DNA from: Rhodobacter sp. SGA-6-6
Lineage (GTDB): Bacteria > Pseudomonadota > Alphaproteobacteria > Rhodobacterales > Rhodobacteraceae
Length of the DNA: 64,000 bases
Reading direction: 5' to 3'
Assembly (NCBI RefSeq): GCF_011043545.1
Contig: NZ_JAAKGP010000002.1
Location: 62,001 to 126,000 of the forward strand
Positions within the stretch are counted from its first letter, which is position 1; each line of letters begins with the position of its first letter. The translations under genes were made by a program, and so were the position numbers. The notes beneath the pieces are model-generated. The model searched no databases and had not been told where the DNA came from. It worked only from the letters and a program-made list of their open reading frames with translations. Positions 1-10,662 of this stretch are shown here, piece by piece.

Positions 1-163
1 CGTCTCCCACGGGCGGCTGGCGTGCCGGATATTCCATTAGCGACGTGATAGCGGTGGACATCGGTATGCAACGGCCGGTTTGCGACATGAAAGCCGCAAA
101 ATTCGCCAGCCGCTGTGTCCGGCCCGGAATTGGGGGATTTCAGGGGAAAACTTTCCCCCGCCG
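1..163. other. Window edge, no gene recognised
   Basis: No convincing coding sequence is visible at this edge. Short open frames on both strands have no family signature. A hairpin (arms GGGGAA and TTCCCC, about 143-159) lies just past the stop of the minus-strand MOSC gene and could be a weak transcription end, but it has no T tract. Confidence 0.3.
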
Positions 164-784
164 TCACTCCGCCGCCAGCCCGCGGGCGTCGTCCAGACAG
201 ACCCAGGGGCGCTGGTCCGGGACATGCAGCCGCAGCACGTCGCCCAGCCGCAGCAGGCCCTCGCGTTCCACCCAGGCCGTCACCCCGCGCTTGCCCATGG
301 CCGCGGTCTTGAAGGTCTTGCCCCGGCCGCCGGTGGCCTTGGCGATCGTCACCGCAGGCTCCTGGCAGGGATGGTTGATCATGTCCACCACCAGCGTCAC
401 CCCGTCCGGCCCCTGCAACCGGCTGGAGGGCGGGACATGGGTGAAATCCGGTATCCCCTCCAGCACCAGCGAGGCGCCGACCCAGGCGTGGTTCCACTCG
501 GCCGCCAACCCCAAGTCGGCGGCGACCTCGGCCATCTCCTCGGCGCTGACGAGGCACAACTGGCGGGTGTTGCGGATGGGGGTGCCGCGCGGATGCTGCG
601 CCAGCACGCGCGAGCAGGAGGGCCGGGTCTCGCCGCCGTGGCTTTCGCGGGCATAGCCGGCGAAGGTCAGCGGCATCTCGGTGACGGGCACCGAGGTGAT
701 CACCAGGTTCTCGACCGGCACCTCCTGCGTGCCCATCCAGACCACGCGGGCGGTGAAATCGGTGGGTTTCAGGGCGATCGGCAT
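164..784 (-). CDS. MOSC domain-containing protein
   Basis: A 206-residue protein with the single-domain MOSC layout seen in small bacterial molybdenum-cofactor sulfurase C-terminal-like proteins. The N-terminal part carries a G-E-T-R-P-S-C segment (about residues 51-57) holding the conserved Cys. Downstream are R-N-T-R-Q-L and the M-I-N-H-P-C-Q-E-P segment (about residue 133), which ends the core beta barrel. MOSC proteins bind sulfur carried on a Cys and act on metal-sulfur or N-hydroxylated substrates; the exact substrate is unknown here. It ends the tam-corA minus-strand group and starts one base after the tam stop, so the two are probably co-transcribed. Confidence 0.75.
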   Translation of the reverse strand: MPIALKPTDFTARVVWMGTQEVPVENLVITSVPVTEMPLTFAGYARESHGGETRPSCSRVLAQHPRGTPIRNTRQLCLVSAEEMAEVAADLGLAAEWNHAWVGASLVLEGIPDFTHVPPSSRLQGPDGVTLVVDMINHPCQEPAVTIAKATGGRGKTFKTAAMGKRGVTAWVEREGLLRLGDVLRLHVPDQRPWVCLDDARGLAAE

Positions 785-785
785 G

Positions 786-1553
786 TCAGGGCCTCGTCAG
801 GATCAGGAACAGGCGGCGGAAGGGGAACAGCGCCCCGCCATCCTCCAGCCGCGGATAGGCGCTGTCCAGCGCCTCGTCGTAGCGGGCGGTGAACCGCGCC
901 GCCTCCTCGGCGGTCAGCCGGTCGAGGAAGGGGCGCATGGCGGTGGAGGCGGTGAAGGCGCGGACCGGGTGGCCCTCGGCCGCGGGGCCGAGCGGTTGCA
1001 GATATTCCGTCTCCCAGACCGACAGCGCGCCGAGGGGCGCCAGCAGCGCCCAGTATTCCGAGGGCGTGGCGACCGGCGGGCGGTAGCCGGCGAAGTCGAA
1101 GCGGTCGGGGAACATCGCTTGGGCGATGTCGCGCAGGAAGCGGTGCGAGGGCGCCATGTGGTTGACCGGCATCTGCACCGCCAGCGTGCCGCCCGGCGCC
1201 AGCAGCCCGGCCAGCCGCGGCAGCAGCGCATCATGGTCCGGCAACCAGTGCAGCGCGGCGTTGGAGAAGACCAGCGCCGGCGGCGCCCCCGGCCGCCAGT
1301 CCGCAATGTCGGCCAGCGTCTTCGCCGCATAGCCCGCCGCCTGCTCCAGCATCGCGGGCGAGGCATCCACCCCCACCAGCCGCCGCCCGGGAAAGCGCGC
1401 CGCCAGCGGCCCCGCCGCCGCGCCGTCGCCGCAGCCGAGATCGACCGCATCGCCCGGAGGCAGATCGGGCACCTGCGCCAGCAGGTCCAGCGCCGGCCGC
1501 AGCCGCAAGCCGCGGAAGGCGGCATAGGCCGCCGGATTCCAGTCTACAGCCAT
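786..1553 (-). CDS. tam: Trans-aconitate 2-methyltransferase
   Basis: A 255-residue class I SAM-dependent methyltransferase, close to the roughly 250 residues of E. coli Tam. Motif I reads D-L-G-C-G-D-G (about residues 36-42), followed by the acidic V-G-V-D-A-S. The segment F-S-N-A-A-L-H-W matches the Tam family. The enzyme methylates trans-aconitate, a spontaneous by-product that inhibits aconitase. The frame stays open far upstream, but the start is placed at the ATG at 1553 because the protein then begins at the family N terminus (M-A-V-D-W-N-P). That start overlaps the end of corA by ten bases, which suggests translational coupling. Confidence 0.85.
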   Translation of the reverse strand: MAVDWNPAAYAAFRGLRLRPALDLLAQVPDLPPGDAVDLGCGDGAAAGPLAARFPGRRLVGVDASPAMLEQAAGYAAKTLADIADWRPGAPPALVFSNAALHWLPDHDALLPRLAGLLAPGGTLAVQMPVNHMAPSHRFLRDIAQAMFPDRFDFAGYRPPVATPSEYWALLAPLGALSVWETEYLQPLGPAAEGHPVRAFTASTAMRPFLDRLTAEEAARFTARYDEALDSAYPRLEDGGALFPFRRLFLILTRP

Positions 1554-2512
1554 TTCTTCCACCGGAAGATCAGGAAGGGCACCAGCGCCGAGACCGCCAT
1601 CGCCAGCAGCGCCAGCGGATAGCCCCAGGGCCAGTGCAGTTCCGGCATCACGTCGAAGTTCATCCCGTAGATGCTGGCGATCAGCGTCGGCGGCAGGAAG
1701 ACGAAGGCCACCACCGAGAAGATCTTGATCACGTCGGCCTGACGGATGTTGATCACCCCCAGCGTGGCGTCCAGCTGGAAGGTGATCTTGCGCTCGTGCT
1801 TCTCCGCCGCCTCCAGCAGCGAGCGGATGTCGCGCCCCAGCACCTTCAGCCGGCCCTTGTCGGCCTTGTCGGCCTTCGCCTCGCCGCCCGCCAGCGCCAG
1901 ATAGGTCCCCAGCCGCGCCAGCGTGGTCAGGCTTTCGTCCACCTTGCCGTTCAGGTCCTCGGCCCGGCCGATCCGCTGCATCAGCGCCGAAAGCACCTGC
2001 ATCCGGCCCGAGGGCCGGTGCGCCTCGAAGATCGCGCGGGTGGTGGCGTCCAGCTTGCGGCCCTCGCCCTCCAGGATGTCGGCCAGCCGGTCGACGATGG
2101 TCTCCATCAGCGCCATCAGCGTGGTCATGCCGGAGGTGCAGCCCAGGGGATGCGCCTCGGCCCGCTTGGCGAAATAGGCGATGGAGCCGGGGGCGTGGTA
2201 GCGCACCGTCACCAGCCGCGGCCCGGCGACGACGAAGGTCACCGGCGCCAGTTCCGGCTCGCGCCCCTCGGGCGAGGCCACGACCTGCGCGGTCAGGTAA
2301 AGCGCGCCGTCCTCGGCATAGGCGCGGGAGGAGGATTCGATCTCCTCCATGTCCTCGCGGGTGGGGATGTTCAGGCCGAGCGCCGCCTCCACCGCCTTTT
2401 CCTCGGCGGCGGAAGGGGCGTGCAGGTCGATCCAGACCACGCCCGCCAGCGGCTCCAGCGCCGCGCCCGAGGCCGCCAGCCGCCCTCCGGCTTCCCGATA
2501 GACCGTGATCAT
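1544..2512 (-). CDS. corA: CorA-family divalent cation transporter
   Basis: A 322-residue CorA-type Mg2+/Co2+ channel protein. A large cytoplasmic N-terminal domain is followed by two C-terminal membrane helices. The signature Y-G-M-N-F sits at the end of the first helix (about residues 283-287), and the short second helix ends with the basic R-W-K-K-W-L tail. The family forms homopentamers in the inner membrane. The gene lies just downstream of a long hairpin-repeat region and overlaps tam by ten bases. Mg2+ is the most likely substrate, but sequence cannot separate Mg2+, Co2+ or Zn2+ transport. Confidence 0.88.
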   Translation of the reverse strand: MITVYREAGGRLAASGAALEPLAGVVWIDLHAPSAAEEKAVEAALGLNIPTREDMEEIESSSRAYAEDGALYLTAQVVASPEGREPELAPVTFVVAGPRLVTVRYHAPGSIAYFAKRAEAHPLGCTSGMTTLMALMETIVDRLADILEGEGRKLDATTRAIFEAHRPSGRMQVLSALMQRIGRAEDLNGKVDESLTTLARLGTYLALAGGEAKADKADKGRLKVLGRDIRSLLEAAEKHERKITFQLDATLGVINIRQADVIKIFSVVAFVFLPPTLIASIYGMNFDVMPELHWPWGYPLALLAMAVSALVPFLIFRWKKWL

Positions 2513-2610
2513 CCCACCCCCGCCCGCGGCTTCGCCGCCAACCTAGGCCGGATCGGGGGGGCCGGGCAACGGGGGGCGGCGGGACGCGCGGGGAACCCGC
2601 CGGGCCTGAG

Positions 2611-2633
2611 GTAGGGTGGGGCTCCGCCCCACC
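2611..2633 (+). repeat. GTAGGG-type short hairpin repeat, copy 1
   Basis: A GTAG lead followed by a perfect 8-bp hairpin (arms GGTGGGGC and GCCCCACC, loop TCC). A sister copy with different arm bases but the same GTAGGG lead lies at 11714-11735. Both sit next to the larger four-hairpin element. Similar small palindromes are scattered in many alphaproteobacterial genomes. Confidence 0.6.
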
Positions 2634-2647
2634 ATCCCCGACCGGCC

Positions 2648-2859
2648 CGGGCGGGAGAAGGCGAGGCACTGCCTCGCCCCGCCCGTGCGCGGCGGCTGCA
2701 ACCGGAAACGGCTGTGGCACGAGACCCCGAGAGGCCAGCGTCCGCCCGGGCGGGCGAGAAGCGCCCGCCAAGGGGCGGGCGGGCGCTGGCCGGGCCTTTG
2801 AGGCCCGGCCGGGACAAGGGGACCCGTTGCGCGATGGCGAAGGCACGCGCCTTCGCCAA
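2648..2859 (+). repeat. Four-hairpin dispersed element, copy A
   Basis: A 212-bp intergenic element with four stems. H1 at 2660-2678 is GGCGAGGCA-C-TGCCTCGCC. H2 at 2733-2791 has a 12-bp outer stem starting GGCCAGCG and an inner stem capped by AGAAG. H3 at 2788-2810 has arms GGCCGGGCC and GGCCCGGCC. H4 at 2836-2857 has arms GGCGAAGGC and GCCTTCGCC. The outer H2 stem contains one T opposite G, a wobble only if the plus strand is the RNA. It lies between ftsH and corA, both minus strand. Other copies are at 11753, 20639, 58393 and 62156, with a variant at 61419. Confidence 0.9.
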
Positions 2860-2883
2860 GGAAGCCCTTGGCCGCCTGCGTCT

Positions 2884-2922
2884 CCCCCAAAACCAGAAGG
2901 CCCCGCTCTCGCGGGGCCTTCT
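2884..2922 (-). terminator. Intrinsic terminator of ftsH
   Basis: A perfect 12-bp stem (arms AGAAGGCCCCGC and GCGGGGCCTTCT, 2895-2922, 4-nt loop) starts seven bases past the ftsH stop. On the minus strand it is followed by TTCTGGTTTTGG, a moderate U-rich tail. Position and shape fit a rho-independent terminator. Confidence 0.8.
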
Positions 2923-2928
2923 CCACCG

Positions 2929-4851
<1,923 letters not shown>

Positions 4852-4905
4852 GAAGAGACTCCCGTAACGGCCACGGCCCGCCGGGTGCGGCGCGGCTTTG
4901 ATCCC

Positions 4906-4933
4906 AAGATAGTCATCTGCGGCCGGGGTTCAA
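4906..4933 (-). promoter_or_regulatory. Candidate heat-shock-type promoter of ftsH
   Basis: On the minus strand TTGAAC (4928-4933) and TATCTT (4906-4911) are separated by 16 bp, 55 bp before the ftsH start. The TTGAA / CTATNT pattern resembles alphaproteobacterial RpoH promoters, and ftsH is a classic heat-shock gene. The -35 overlaps the end of tilS. The assignment rests on sequence pattern only. Confidence 0.45.
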
Positions 4934-6084
4934 TGCGATAACAGAGCCTGGGCGAAGGAAGGCACGCAGATCGCCGTCGCCGCGCCGAAACCCGCGCAGG
5001 GGGCGGCGATCAGGGTCTCGCCCTGCCACAGGCCCGGCGTGACCTCCAGCACATGCCGCGGCAGGCCCGTGGCGCGCCAGTCCGGGCACTGGCGCGGGCC
5101 CTCCGGCCCCAGCGGCGCGACCTGCCCCTGCCCCTCCACCCGCCAGCGGCGCATGTCTACGGCGCGGGGTTCCGCAGCCAGCCAGCCGTCCTTGAGCCGG
5201 CAACCGGCCAGGGTGGCGGCCTTTCCCCCGGCAATGGCGGCGACGAACCGCGCCAGATCGGCGGCGCGCGGCGGGTAATCGGCGCCGGAGAGCCAGAGCA
5301 CCGCCGCCTGCGCCAGCCGCCGGGCGATCTCGGCCGGCAGGGCGGCGAAGCGGGCGGCATCGACGCGCAGGGCACCGGCAGACTCCGTCATCACGCCCGG
5401 CACGGCTTCGGCCACCGCGGCATCCAGCGCCGCCCGGGCCTGCGCCAGATGCGCCGCACTTTCGGCAAGCCGCTCTGCCGTCAGCCCCAAGGGCGCCAGC
5501 GCGGCCAGTGCCTTGCGGGTGCGGGCGCGCAGGTAGCGGTCGTCGGCATTGGTGGGGTCCTCCACCCAGGGCAGGCCCTGCGCCGCCAGCCAGCCGCGCA
5601 GCTCCGCCCGGCCGATCCGCAGCATCGGCCGCAGCCATGTCACTCCACCCTGCCGCCACTCCGGCCGCAGCCCGCAGAGCCCGTCGATCCCGGCGGCACG
5701 CGAGAGGCCCATCAGCAGCGTCTCGGCCTGGTCGTCGGCGGTATGGCCCAGCGCCACGGCGGACAGCCCCTGCCCCGCCGCCCAGTCCGCGATCAGCCCG
5801 GCCCGCGCCCGCCGCGCCGCATCCATCAGGTTGCCGCGGATGTCGCTCCGCTCCCACCGCAGGACGTGATGGGAAATACCCCAGCCCCGGCACCGGCCCG
5901 CCACAAGCTGCGCCTCCACGGCACTTTCGGGGCGCAGGCCGTGGTCCACGGTGACGGCCAGCACCTCATGCCCCGCCTGCCGCAGCAGATGCAGAAGGGC
6001 GACGGAATCTCCGCCGCCCGACAAGGCCACCCCGATTCTCTTCTCAGCCGGCAGAACCAGCCGATCCGTCAGGCTTACGGACAC
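4930..6084 (-). CDS. tilS: tRNA(Ile)-lysidine synthase TilS
   Basis: A 384-residue N-type ATP pyrophosphatase that attaches lysine to C34 of tRNA-Ile(CAU), changing its codon and amino-acid identity. The PP-loop S-G-G-G-D-S is at residues 22-27, followed by the family T-V-D-H-G-L-R-P-E-S segment and G-H-T-A-D-D-Q-A-E-T. The C-terminal half is degenerate and Ala-rich, as is usual in Rhodobacteraceae. The start overlaps the cpoB stop by ten bases, so tilS appears to be translationally coupled to the Tol-Pal cluster and lies between it and ftsH. Confidence 0.95.
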   Translation of the reverse strand: MSVSLTDRLVLPAEKRIGVALSGGGDSVALLHLLRQAGHEVLAVTVDHGLRPESAVEAQLVAGRCRGWGISHHVLRWERSDIRGNLMDAARRARAGLIADWAAGQGLSAVALGHTADDQAETLLMGLSRAAGIDGLCGLRPEWRQGGVTWLRPMLRIGRAELRGWLAAQGLPWVEDPTNADDRYLRARTRKALAALAPLGLTAERLAESAAHLAQARAALDAAVAEAVPGVMTESAGALRVDAARFAALPAEIARRLAQAAVLWLSGADYPPRAADLARFVAAIAGGKAATLAGCRLKDGWLAAEPRAVDMRRWRVEGQGQVAPLGPEGPRQCPDWRATGLPRHVLEVTPGLWQGETLIAAPCAGFGAATAICVPSFAQALLSH

Positions 6085-6899
6085 CCCAGCCCCTGCATGG
6101 CGATCGGCGCCTGGGTCGCCGCCATGGTGCCGGGGTATTGCGCAGTCACCTCGGCCAGCGTCACGCAGGCCTCGGGCGTCTGGCCCAGGGTGCCCAGCGC
6201 CTGGCCCAGCTTCAGCAGCGCATCGGCGGCGAAGCCGCCCTGCGGGTCGCCGGAATAGGCCTCCAGATAGGCGCGCGCGGCATTCGCCGTCTCGCCCAGC
6301 TGCGACAGCGCCTCGCCGCGCAGGTAGTGGGCCTCCTGCGTCAGCGGCCCGCCAGGATAGGATTCGGTAAAGGTCGCAAAGAGCGTTGCAGCACCGCGAA
6401 AGTCACCCTGACCGAGCACCTCCTTGGCCCGGTCGAAATCCGCCTGTTCGCCCATCGCAAGCTCGGGCCCGCCGGAGGAGGCGGAAGGGGTGTCGGTCGC
6501 CGCAGGCGCCGGGGTCGCTGCCGGGGCGGCGCCCCCCAGCGGCACGGTGGCGGGCATGTTCAGCGGATCGCAGCCCGGCGTCGCCTCGCAGAGCCGGAAC
6601 TCGATGTCGCCGATGCGGTTGGTGCCGTCGGTCACCACCCGGTTCAGCCGCAGCTCGATCTCCTCGGCCCGGGCGGTCAGCCGGGCGAGTTCCGCCTCGA
6701 TGGCGTCCATCCGCTGCAGCGCATCGCCGCCGCCGACCGAGGCCATGCTGCCCGTGGTGGTCAACTCGGCCTTCAGCGTGTTGAAATCGGCGGCCAGCTG
6801 GCCCAGTTCGACCCGGATGTCGGCCAGGGTCTCGGCCCCCGCCGGCGCCGCCAGGGGCAGCGCCAGCAAGGGCAGCAGAAGGCGCAGCCGCCGCATCAT
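6075..6899 (-). CDS. cpoB: Tol-Pal cell division coordinator CpoB (YbgF)
   Basis: A 274-residue periplasmic protein. A signal peptide ends near residue 22 (A-P-A-G-A-E). A heptad-rich coiled-coil segment follows (about 25-90), then an Ala/Pro/Thr linker, then TPR repeats in the C-terminal 130 residues (for example F-D-R-A-K-E-V-L-G-Q-G-D-F-R-G-A and A-H-Y-L-R-G-E-A). CpoB coordinates Tol-Pal constriction with peptidoglycan synthesis. It starts two bases after the pal stop and overlaps tilS. Confidence 0.92.
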   Translation of the reverse strand: MMRRLRLLLPLLALPLAAPAGAETLADIRVELGQLAADFNTLKAELTTTGSMASVGGGDALQRMDAIEAELARLTARAEEIELRLNRVVTDGTNRIGDIEFRLCEATPGCDPLNMPATVPLGGAAPAATPAPAATDTPSASSGGPELAMGEQADFDRAKEVLGQGDFRGAATLFATFTESYPGGPLTQEAHYLRGEALSQLGETANAARAYLEAYSGDPQGGFAADALLKLGQALGTLGQTPEACVTLAEVTAQYPGTMAATQAPIAMQGLGCP

Positions 6900-6901
6900 C
6901 C

Positions 6902-7426
6902 TTACACCCCCATGCCGGCCGACAGCACCGTCACGGCGCGGCGGTTGCGGGAATAGCAGGATTCGTCCGAGCAGACCTCGATGGGCCGCTCCTTGCCGTA
7001 GGAGATGGTCTTCATCCGCCCGGCCCCGACGCCCTGGCTGATCAGGAACTGCTGCACCGCCGCTGCGCGGCGGGCGCCGAGGGCGAGGTTGTATTCCCGG
7101 GTGCCCTGTTCGTCGGCATGGCCCTCGATGATGATGGCATAGGCCGGGTTCTGGTTCAGCCAGTTGGCCTGGCCGGTCAGCACCGTCCGCGCCTCGGGCG
7201 ACAGCGTCGACTGGTCCACCGCGAACAGCACCCGGTCGCCCACCGTCTGGTTGAAATAGGCGATGGAGCGCGGGTCGTTCGGGTCGCCCAGGCCGGTGGT
7301 GTCGACATAGCCGCCGGCACCCGCGCCTGCCCCCCCGGCTCCGCCCGCGCCATAGCGGTTGGGGTTCTGGCAGGCGGCCAGCGTCAGCACGGCCAGGAGC
7401 AGCAGGGCCTTGGGGAAAAGCGTCAT
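6902..7426 (-). CDS. pal: Peptidoglycan-associated lipoprotein Pal
   Basis: A 174-residue outer-membrane lipoprotein. A short signal ends in the lipobox L-A-A-C (Cys at residue 19). A Gly/Ala-rich linker (about 27-40) leads to an OmpA-like domain with the peptidoglycan-binding stretch G-H-A-D-E-Q-G-T-R-E-Y-N and the conserved Arg residues of A-L-G-A-R-R-A. Pal holds the outer membrane to peptidoglycan and is remodelled by TolB. It sits 97 bp after tolB and just before cpoB. Confidence 0.96.
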   Translation of the reverse strand: MTLFPKALLLLAVLTLAACQNPNRYGAGGAGGAGAGAGGYVDTTGLGDPNDPRSIAYFNQTVGDRVLFAVDQSTLSPEARTVLTGQANWLNQNPAYAIIIEGHADEQGTREYNLALGARRAAAVQQFLISQGVGAGRMKTISYGKERPIEVCSDESCYSRNRRAVTVLSAGMGV

Positions 7427-7523
7427 CTTGTTCTGTCCTTCTCGTTGGCTCGAACGGGCATTTCCCCGTTTCTATCAGGTTCGCGCGGCTTTGGGAATCG
7501 GCCCCCTCGGCCCCTGCGCAGGA

Positions 7524-8855
7524 TTACGGCAGCAGCGGCGACCAGGCCGGATCGCTGGCCGGGCCCTCGCTGGGGATCTGCTTCAGGTTGCGGCCCGAGA
7601 TGTCGACCGACCACAGCCCGGCCTGCCCGCCGCCTCCGCTGGTTTCGCGGGTGAACATGATCACGCGGCCATTCGGCGCCCAGGTCGGGCCCTCGTCAAG
7701 GAACGAGGCCGTGAGCAACCGCTCCTCGCTGCCGTCGGTGCGCATGACGCCGATGTGGAAGCGGCCCTTGTTCTGCTTGGTGAAGGCGATCAGGTCGCCG
7801 CGGGGCGACCAGACCGGGGTGCCGTAGCGCCCCTCGCCGCCGGAAATCCGCCGCCCCTCGCCGCCCGAGGCCGGCATGACATAGATCTGCGGCGCGCCGG
7901 AGCGGTCGCTCTCGAACACGATCTGGCTGCCGTCCGGGCTGAACGAGGGCGCGGTCTCGATCGAGGGCGCGTTGGTCAGCTGTTTCACCGAGCCGCCGCG
8001 CAGGTCCATCGAATAGATGTCGGTATTGCCGCCGCGTTCCAGGCTGAACACCACCGTGCCGCCATCGGGCGAGAAGCGCGGCGCGAAGGTCATCGTGCCG
8101 GGCTGTTCGCCCAGGGTCTGCCGGCTGAGGCTGCCCACGTCCATCAGGGTGATGCGCGGGAAGCCGGTCTCGTAGCTGGTATACAGGATGCGGTCCCCGG
8201 CCGGCGAGAAGCGCGGCGCCAGCACAATGGCGCTGCTGTCGGTCAGATACTGGACATTGGCGCCGTCGTAATCCATCACCGCCAGCCGCTTGGCGCGGGC
8301 GTTCTTCGGCCCGGACTCGCTGACGAAGACCACGCGGCTGTCGAAATAGCCGCCCTCGCCGGTGATCTTGGAATAGACCACGTCGGCCACCTTGTGCGCC
8401 ATCCGCCGCCAGCCATCGGTAGTGCCGGCGAATTGCAGCGCGGCGCCCTCGATGACCGAGCCGTTCACCACGTCATAGGCGCGGAACTTCACCGTCACCC
8501 GCCCGCCCGAGGCCGAGACCGCGCCGGTGATCAGCACCCGGGCATTGACCGCGCGCCAGTCCTCGAAGGCGACGCCGCCGTCGAAGCTGCCGATCCGGCT
8601 GATATGGGCATCCTCCGGGATTTCCCGGAACAGGCCGGTGCCGCCGAGATCGGAGGCGACGACGCGGCTGAGGTTGCGCGCCAGTTCCCCGGCTCCGCCC
8701 TCGTCGATGAAGGTCGGCACCGCGAAGGGCATCGGGTCGATCACCCCCTGGGTGATGTTGATGCGCAACGGCTCCTGCGCCGCGGCGGGCAGGGCGGTCA
8801 CGCTGCCAAGCGCCAGCGCCAGCAGCGCGGGAAGGATGCGGAAGGACGGTTTCAT
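7524..8855 (-). CDS. tolB: Tol-Pal system beta-propeller protein TolB
   Basis: A 443-residue periplasmic protein. The signal peptide ends at about residue 26 (L-P-A-A-A-Q). The alpha/beta N-terminal domain spans about 30-170. A six-bladed propeller follows, with repeated F-S-P-D-G and F-S-P-A-G-D blade motifs between about 200 and 430. TolB binds Pal with its propeller and TolA with its N terminus. It lies between tolA and pal in the canonical order, with a 112-bp gap to tolA. Confidence 0.96.
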   Translation of the reverse strand: MKPSFRILPALLALALGSVTALPAAAQEPLRINITQGVIDPMPFAVPTFIDEGGAGELARNLSRVVASDLGGTGLFREIPEDAHISRIGSFDGGVAFEDWRAVNARVLITGAVSASGGRVTVKFRAYDVVNGSVIEGAALQFAGTTDGWRRMAHKVADVVYSKITGEGGYFDSRVVFVSESGPKNARAKRLAVMDYDGANVQYLTDSSAIVLAPRFSPAGDRILYTSYETGFPRITLMDVGSLSRQTLGEQPGTMTFAPRFSPDGGTVVFSLERGGNTDIYSMDLRGGSVKQLTNAPSIETAPSFSPDGSQIVFESDRSGAPQIYVMPASGGEGRRISGGEGRYGTPVWSPRGDLIAFTKQNKGRFHIGVMRTDGSEERLLTASFLDEGPTWAPNGRVIMFTRETSGGGGQAGLWSVDISGRNLKQIPSEGPASDPAWSPLLP

Positions 8856-8967
8856 CTGCCTCGTGCTCCGTTTCTTGATGCCTTATCCCGCCCGATCCTA
8901 GCCCATCGGGCCGCGGAGTTGCGGGGAAATCCGGCCGCCGAGCGGCCCCTTGCCGAAAGAATGCGCC

Positions 8968-10188
8968 TCATCTGAATCGCATCCCGTTCGGGTCGAAGAC
9001 GAAATCCACCACCTTCCAGGTCTCGTATTTGTCGGGCGGGAAGGGGATGCCACCCTCCCGCGCGGCGCGGACGATGGCACTCTTGGCCGCCATGTAGGCG
9101 GTATCGGTCGCCGCCTGACTGGGGCCGTCGCTTTCGATCAGCTGGATGTCGGTCGGCTTGCCGGTCGGGTCGAAGCTGACCCGCACCACGATGGTGGTGC
9201 GCATCGTGTCGGTCGACACCGCGCCGAGGCTCCATTTCGAGCCGATGGCCGCCTGCACGTCGCCGATCTCGCCGGCGTTGAGCGGCGGCCCGCTGGGCGC
9301 GGGGGCGGCCGATCCGCCGGCGGGGGCGGTCTCCTCCTCGGCGGCGGCTTCGGCCAGGGCGGCGGCAATCGCGGCCTCGGCCGCGGCGTCCGAGCTGTCC
9401 TCGGTCGCGGTGCCGGTATTGGTCGGGGTCTCCGTCGCCGGGGTCTCGGTCGGCGCCGGACGGCTGGGCTTGCCCTTCGGCCGCGGCGAGCTGGCCATGC
9501 CGAGCGACTCTTCCTGCTCCTCGGTCGCCTCGGTCTCGACGATGTCGCCGGTCTCCTCCGGCACGGCCTCGGGCTGCGGCTCCTCGACCACCTCGGGCGG
9601 TGTCTCGGCCGGCTCCTCGCTGGTGGCCTCGGTCGGGGTCTCGGCGGTCACCGTGTCCTCGGGCACCGACACCGGGTCCGGCGCCACGATGGGGGCGGGC
9701 TTGGGCTTCGGCCTCATGCTGGAGGACATGGTGGGGATCGGCTGTTCCTCCGGCGCCAGCACAACGTCATCCGGCGCCGGCTCCGCCACCGGCTCGGCGG
9801 GGACCGGATCGGGGACGGGTTCCGGCGGCTGTGGCACCGCCTCGGGCTCGGGCGGGGTCTCGGCCACCGGCTCGGGTTCGGGCTGCGGCGCGGGTTGCGG
9901 CTCCGGCTGCACCTCCGGCTCCGCCGCCGGCGCGGCGGGCGCTTCCTCCGGCTCGGCCGTGGCCGCCTGTTCGGGCGCCGGCGTCTCCGACGGCGCCGGG
10001 GCCGAGGATTGCATTGCCTGGAACTCGGCCTCGGTCATCATCGAGACGGTGGCGACCTCGATCGTCTCGGGCTCGGAATGCGGGAACAGCCAGTCGCCCA
10101 CGACCACCCAGAGGATCAGGCCGATATGGCCCGCCCCCGAGTAGATCGTGCCCTTGGAAAGGCCCGTATCCTGGCCCCAGTCCGTCAC
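8968..10188 (-). CDS. tolA: Energy-transducing protein TolA
   Basis: A 406-residue protein with one N-terminal membrane helix (about 17-34) and a very long Pro/Glu/Thr/Val-rich domain (about 60-300). A C-terminal TonB-like domain includes T-D-I-Q-L-I-E-S-D-G and P-P-D-K-Y-E-T-W-K-V. The central region is acidic and proline-rich rather than the Lys/Ala helix of enteric TolA, so it is probably extended rather than helical. The protein links the TolQR motor to TolB-Pal across the periplasm. It starts six bases after tolR. The strong composition bias produces long spurious frames on the other strand. Confidence 0.93.
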   Translation of the reverse strand: MTDWGQDTGLSKGTIYSGAGHIGLILWVVVGDWLFPHSEPETIEVATVSMMTEAEFQAMQSSAPAPSETPAPEQAATAEPEEAPAAPAAEPEVQPEPQPAPQPEPEPVAETPPEPEAVPQPPEPVPDPVPAEPVAEPAPDDVVLAPEEQPIPTMSSSMRPKPKPAPIVAPDPVSVPEDTVTAETPTEATSEEPAETPPEVVEEPQPEAVPEETGDIVETEATEEQEESLGMASSPRPKGKPSRPAPTETPATETPTNTGTATEDSSDAAAEAAIAAALAEAAAEEETAPAGGSAAPAPSGPPLNAGEIGDVQAAIGSKWSLGAVSTDTMRTTIVVRVSFDPTGKPTDIQLIESDGPSQAATDTAYMAAKSAIVRAAREGGIPFPPDKYETWKVVDFVFDPNGMRFR

Positions 10189-10194
10189 CGCGCC

Positions 10195-10659
10195 TCAGCC
10201 CTCGTTCATCGACGGGCCCTGGCCATCCGTCACCAGCCCGATCTCGTTGAAGCCGCCCGCGTTCAGCGCCCCCATCACCTGGGCCACCCGCTCGTAGGGG
10301 ATGCGCCCGTCGGCCCGCAGGAAGACCTTCTTCGAGGTCCGCTCCGAGGCGATGGCCTGCAGCCGCGGGATCAGTTCGCCATCCGCCACCGCGGTGGTCA
10401 TGATCATCAGATCGCCCTCGGCGGTGATGGTGATGGTCAGCGGCTCTTCCTGCTCGGTCGGCATGGCATTGGCCGCCGTCTCCGGCAGCTTCACCGGCAC
10501 GCCGACCTGCAGCATCGGCGCCGCCACCATGAAGATGATCAAGAGCACCAGCATCACGTCCACGAAGGGGGTGACGTTGATCTCGCTCATCGCCGCGGCG
10601 GTGCCGCGGCGGCGGCGACGATGCCCGCCCGCGCCTTTCTTGACGACGCCCGCGCCCAT
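10195..10659 (-). CDS. tolR: Tol-Pal motor protein TolR
   Basis: A 154-residue ExbD/TolR-family protein. After a basic N terminus (K-K-G-A-G-G-H-R-R-R-R-R) comes the membrane helix, which carries the proton-pathway Asp at residue 34 in P-F-V-D-V-M-L-V. The periplasmic domain fills the rest. TolR with TolQ forms the proton-driven motor that energises TolA. It is separated from tolQ by three bases. Confidence 0.96.
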   Translation of the reverse strand: MGAGVVKKGAGGHRRRRRGTAAAMSEINVTPFVDVMLVLLIIFMVAAPMLQVGVPVKLPETAANAMPTEQEEPLTITITAEGDLMIMTTAVADGELIPRLQAIASERTSKKVFLRADGRIPYERVAQVMGALNAGGFNEIGLVTDGQGPSMNEG

Positions 10660-10662
10660 GGC

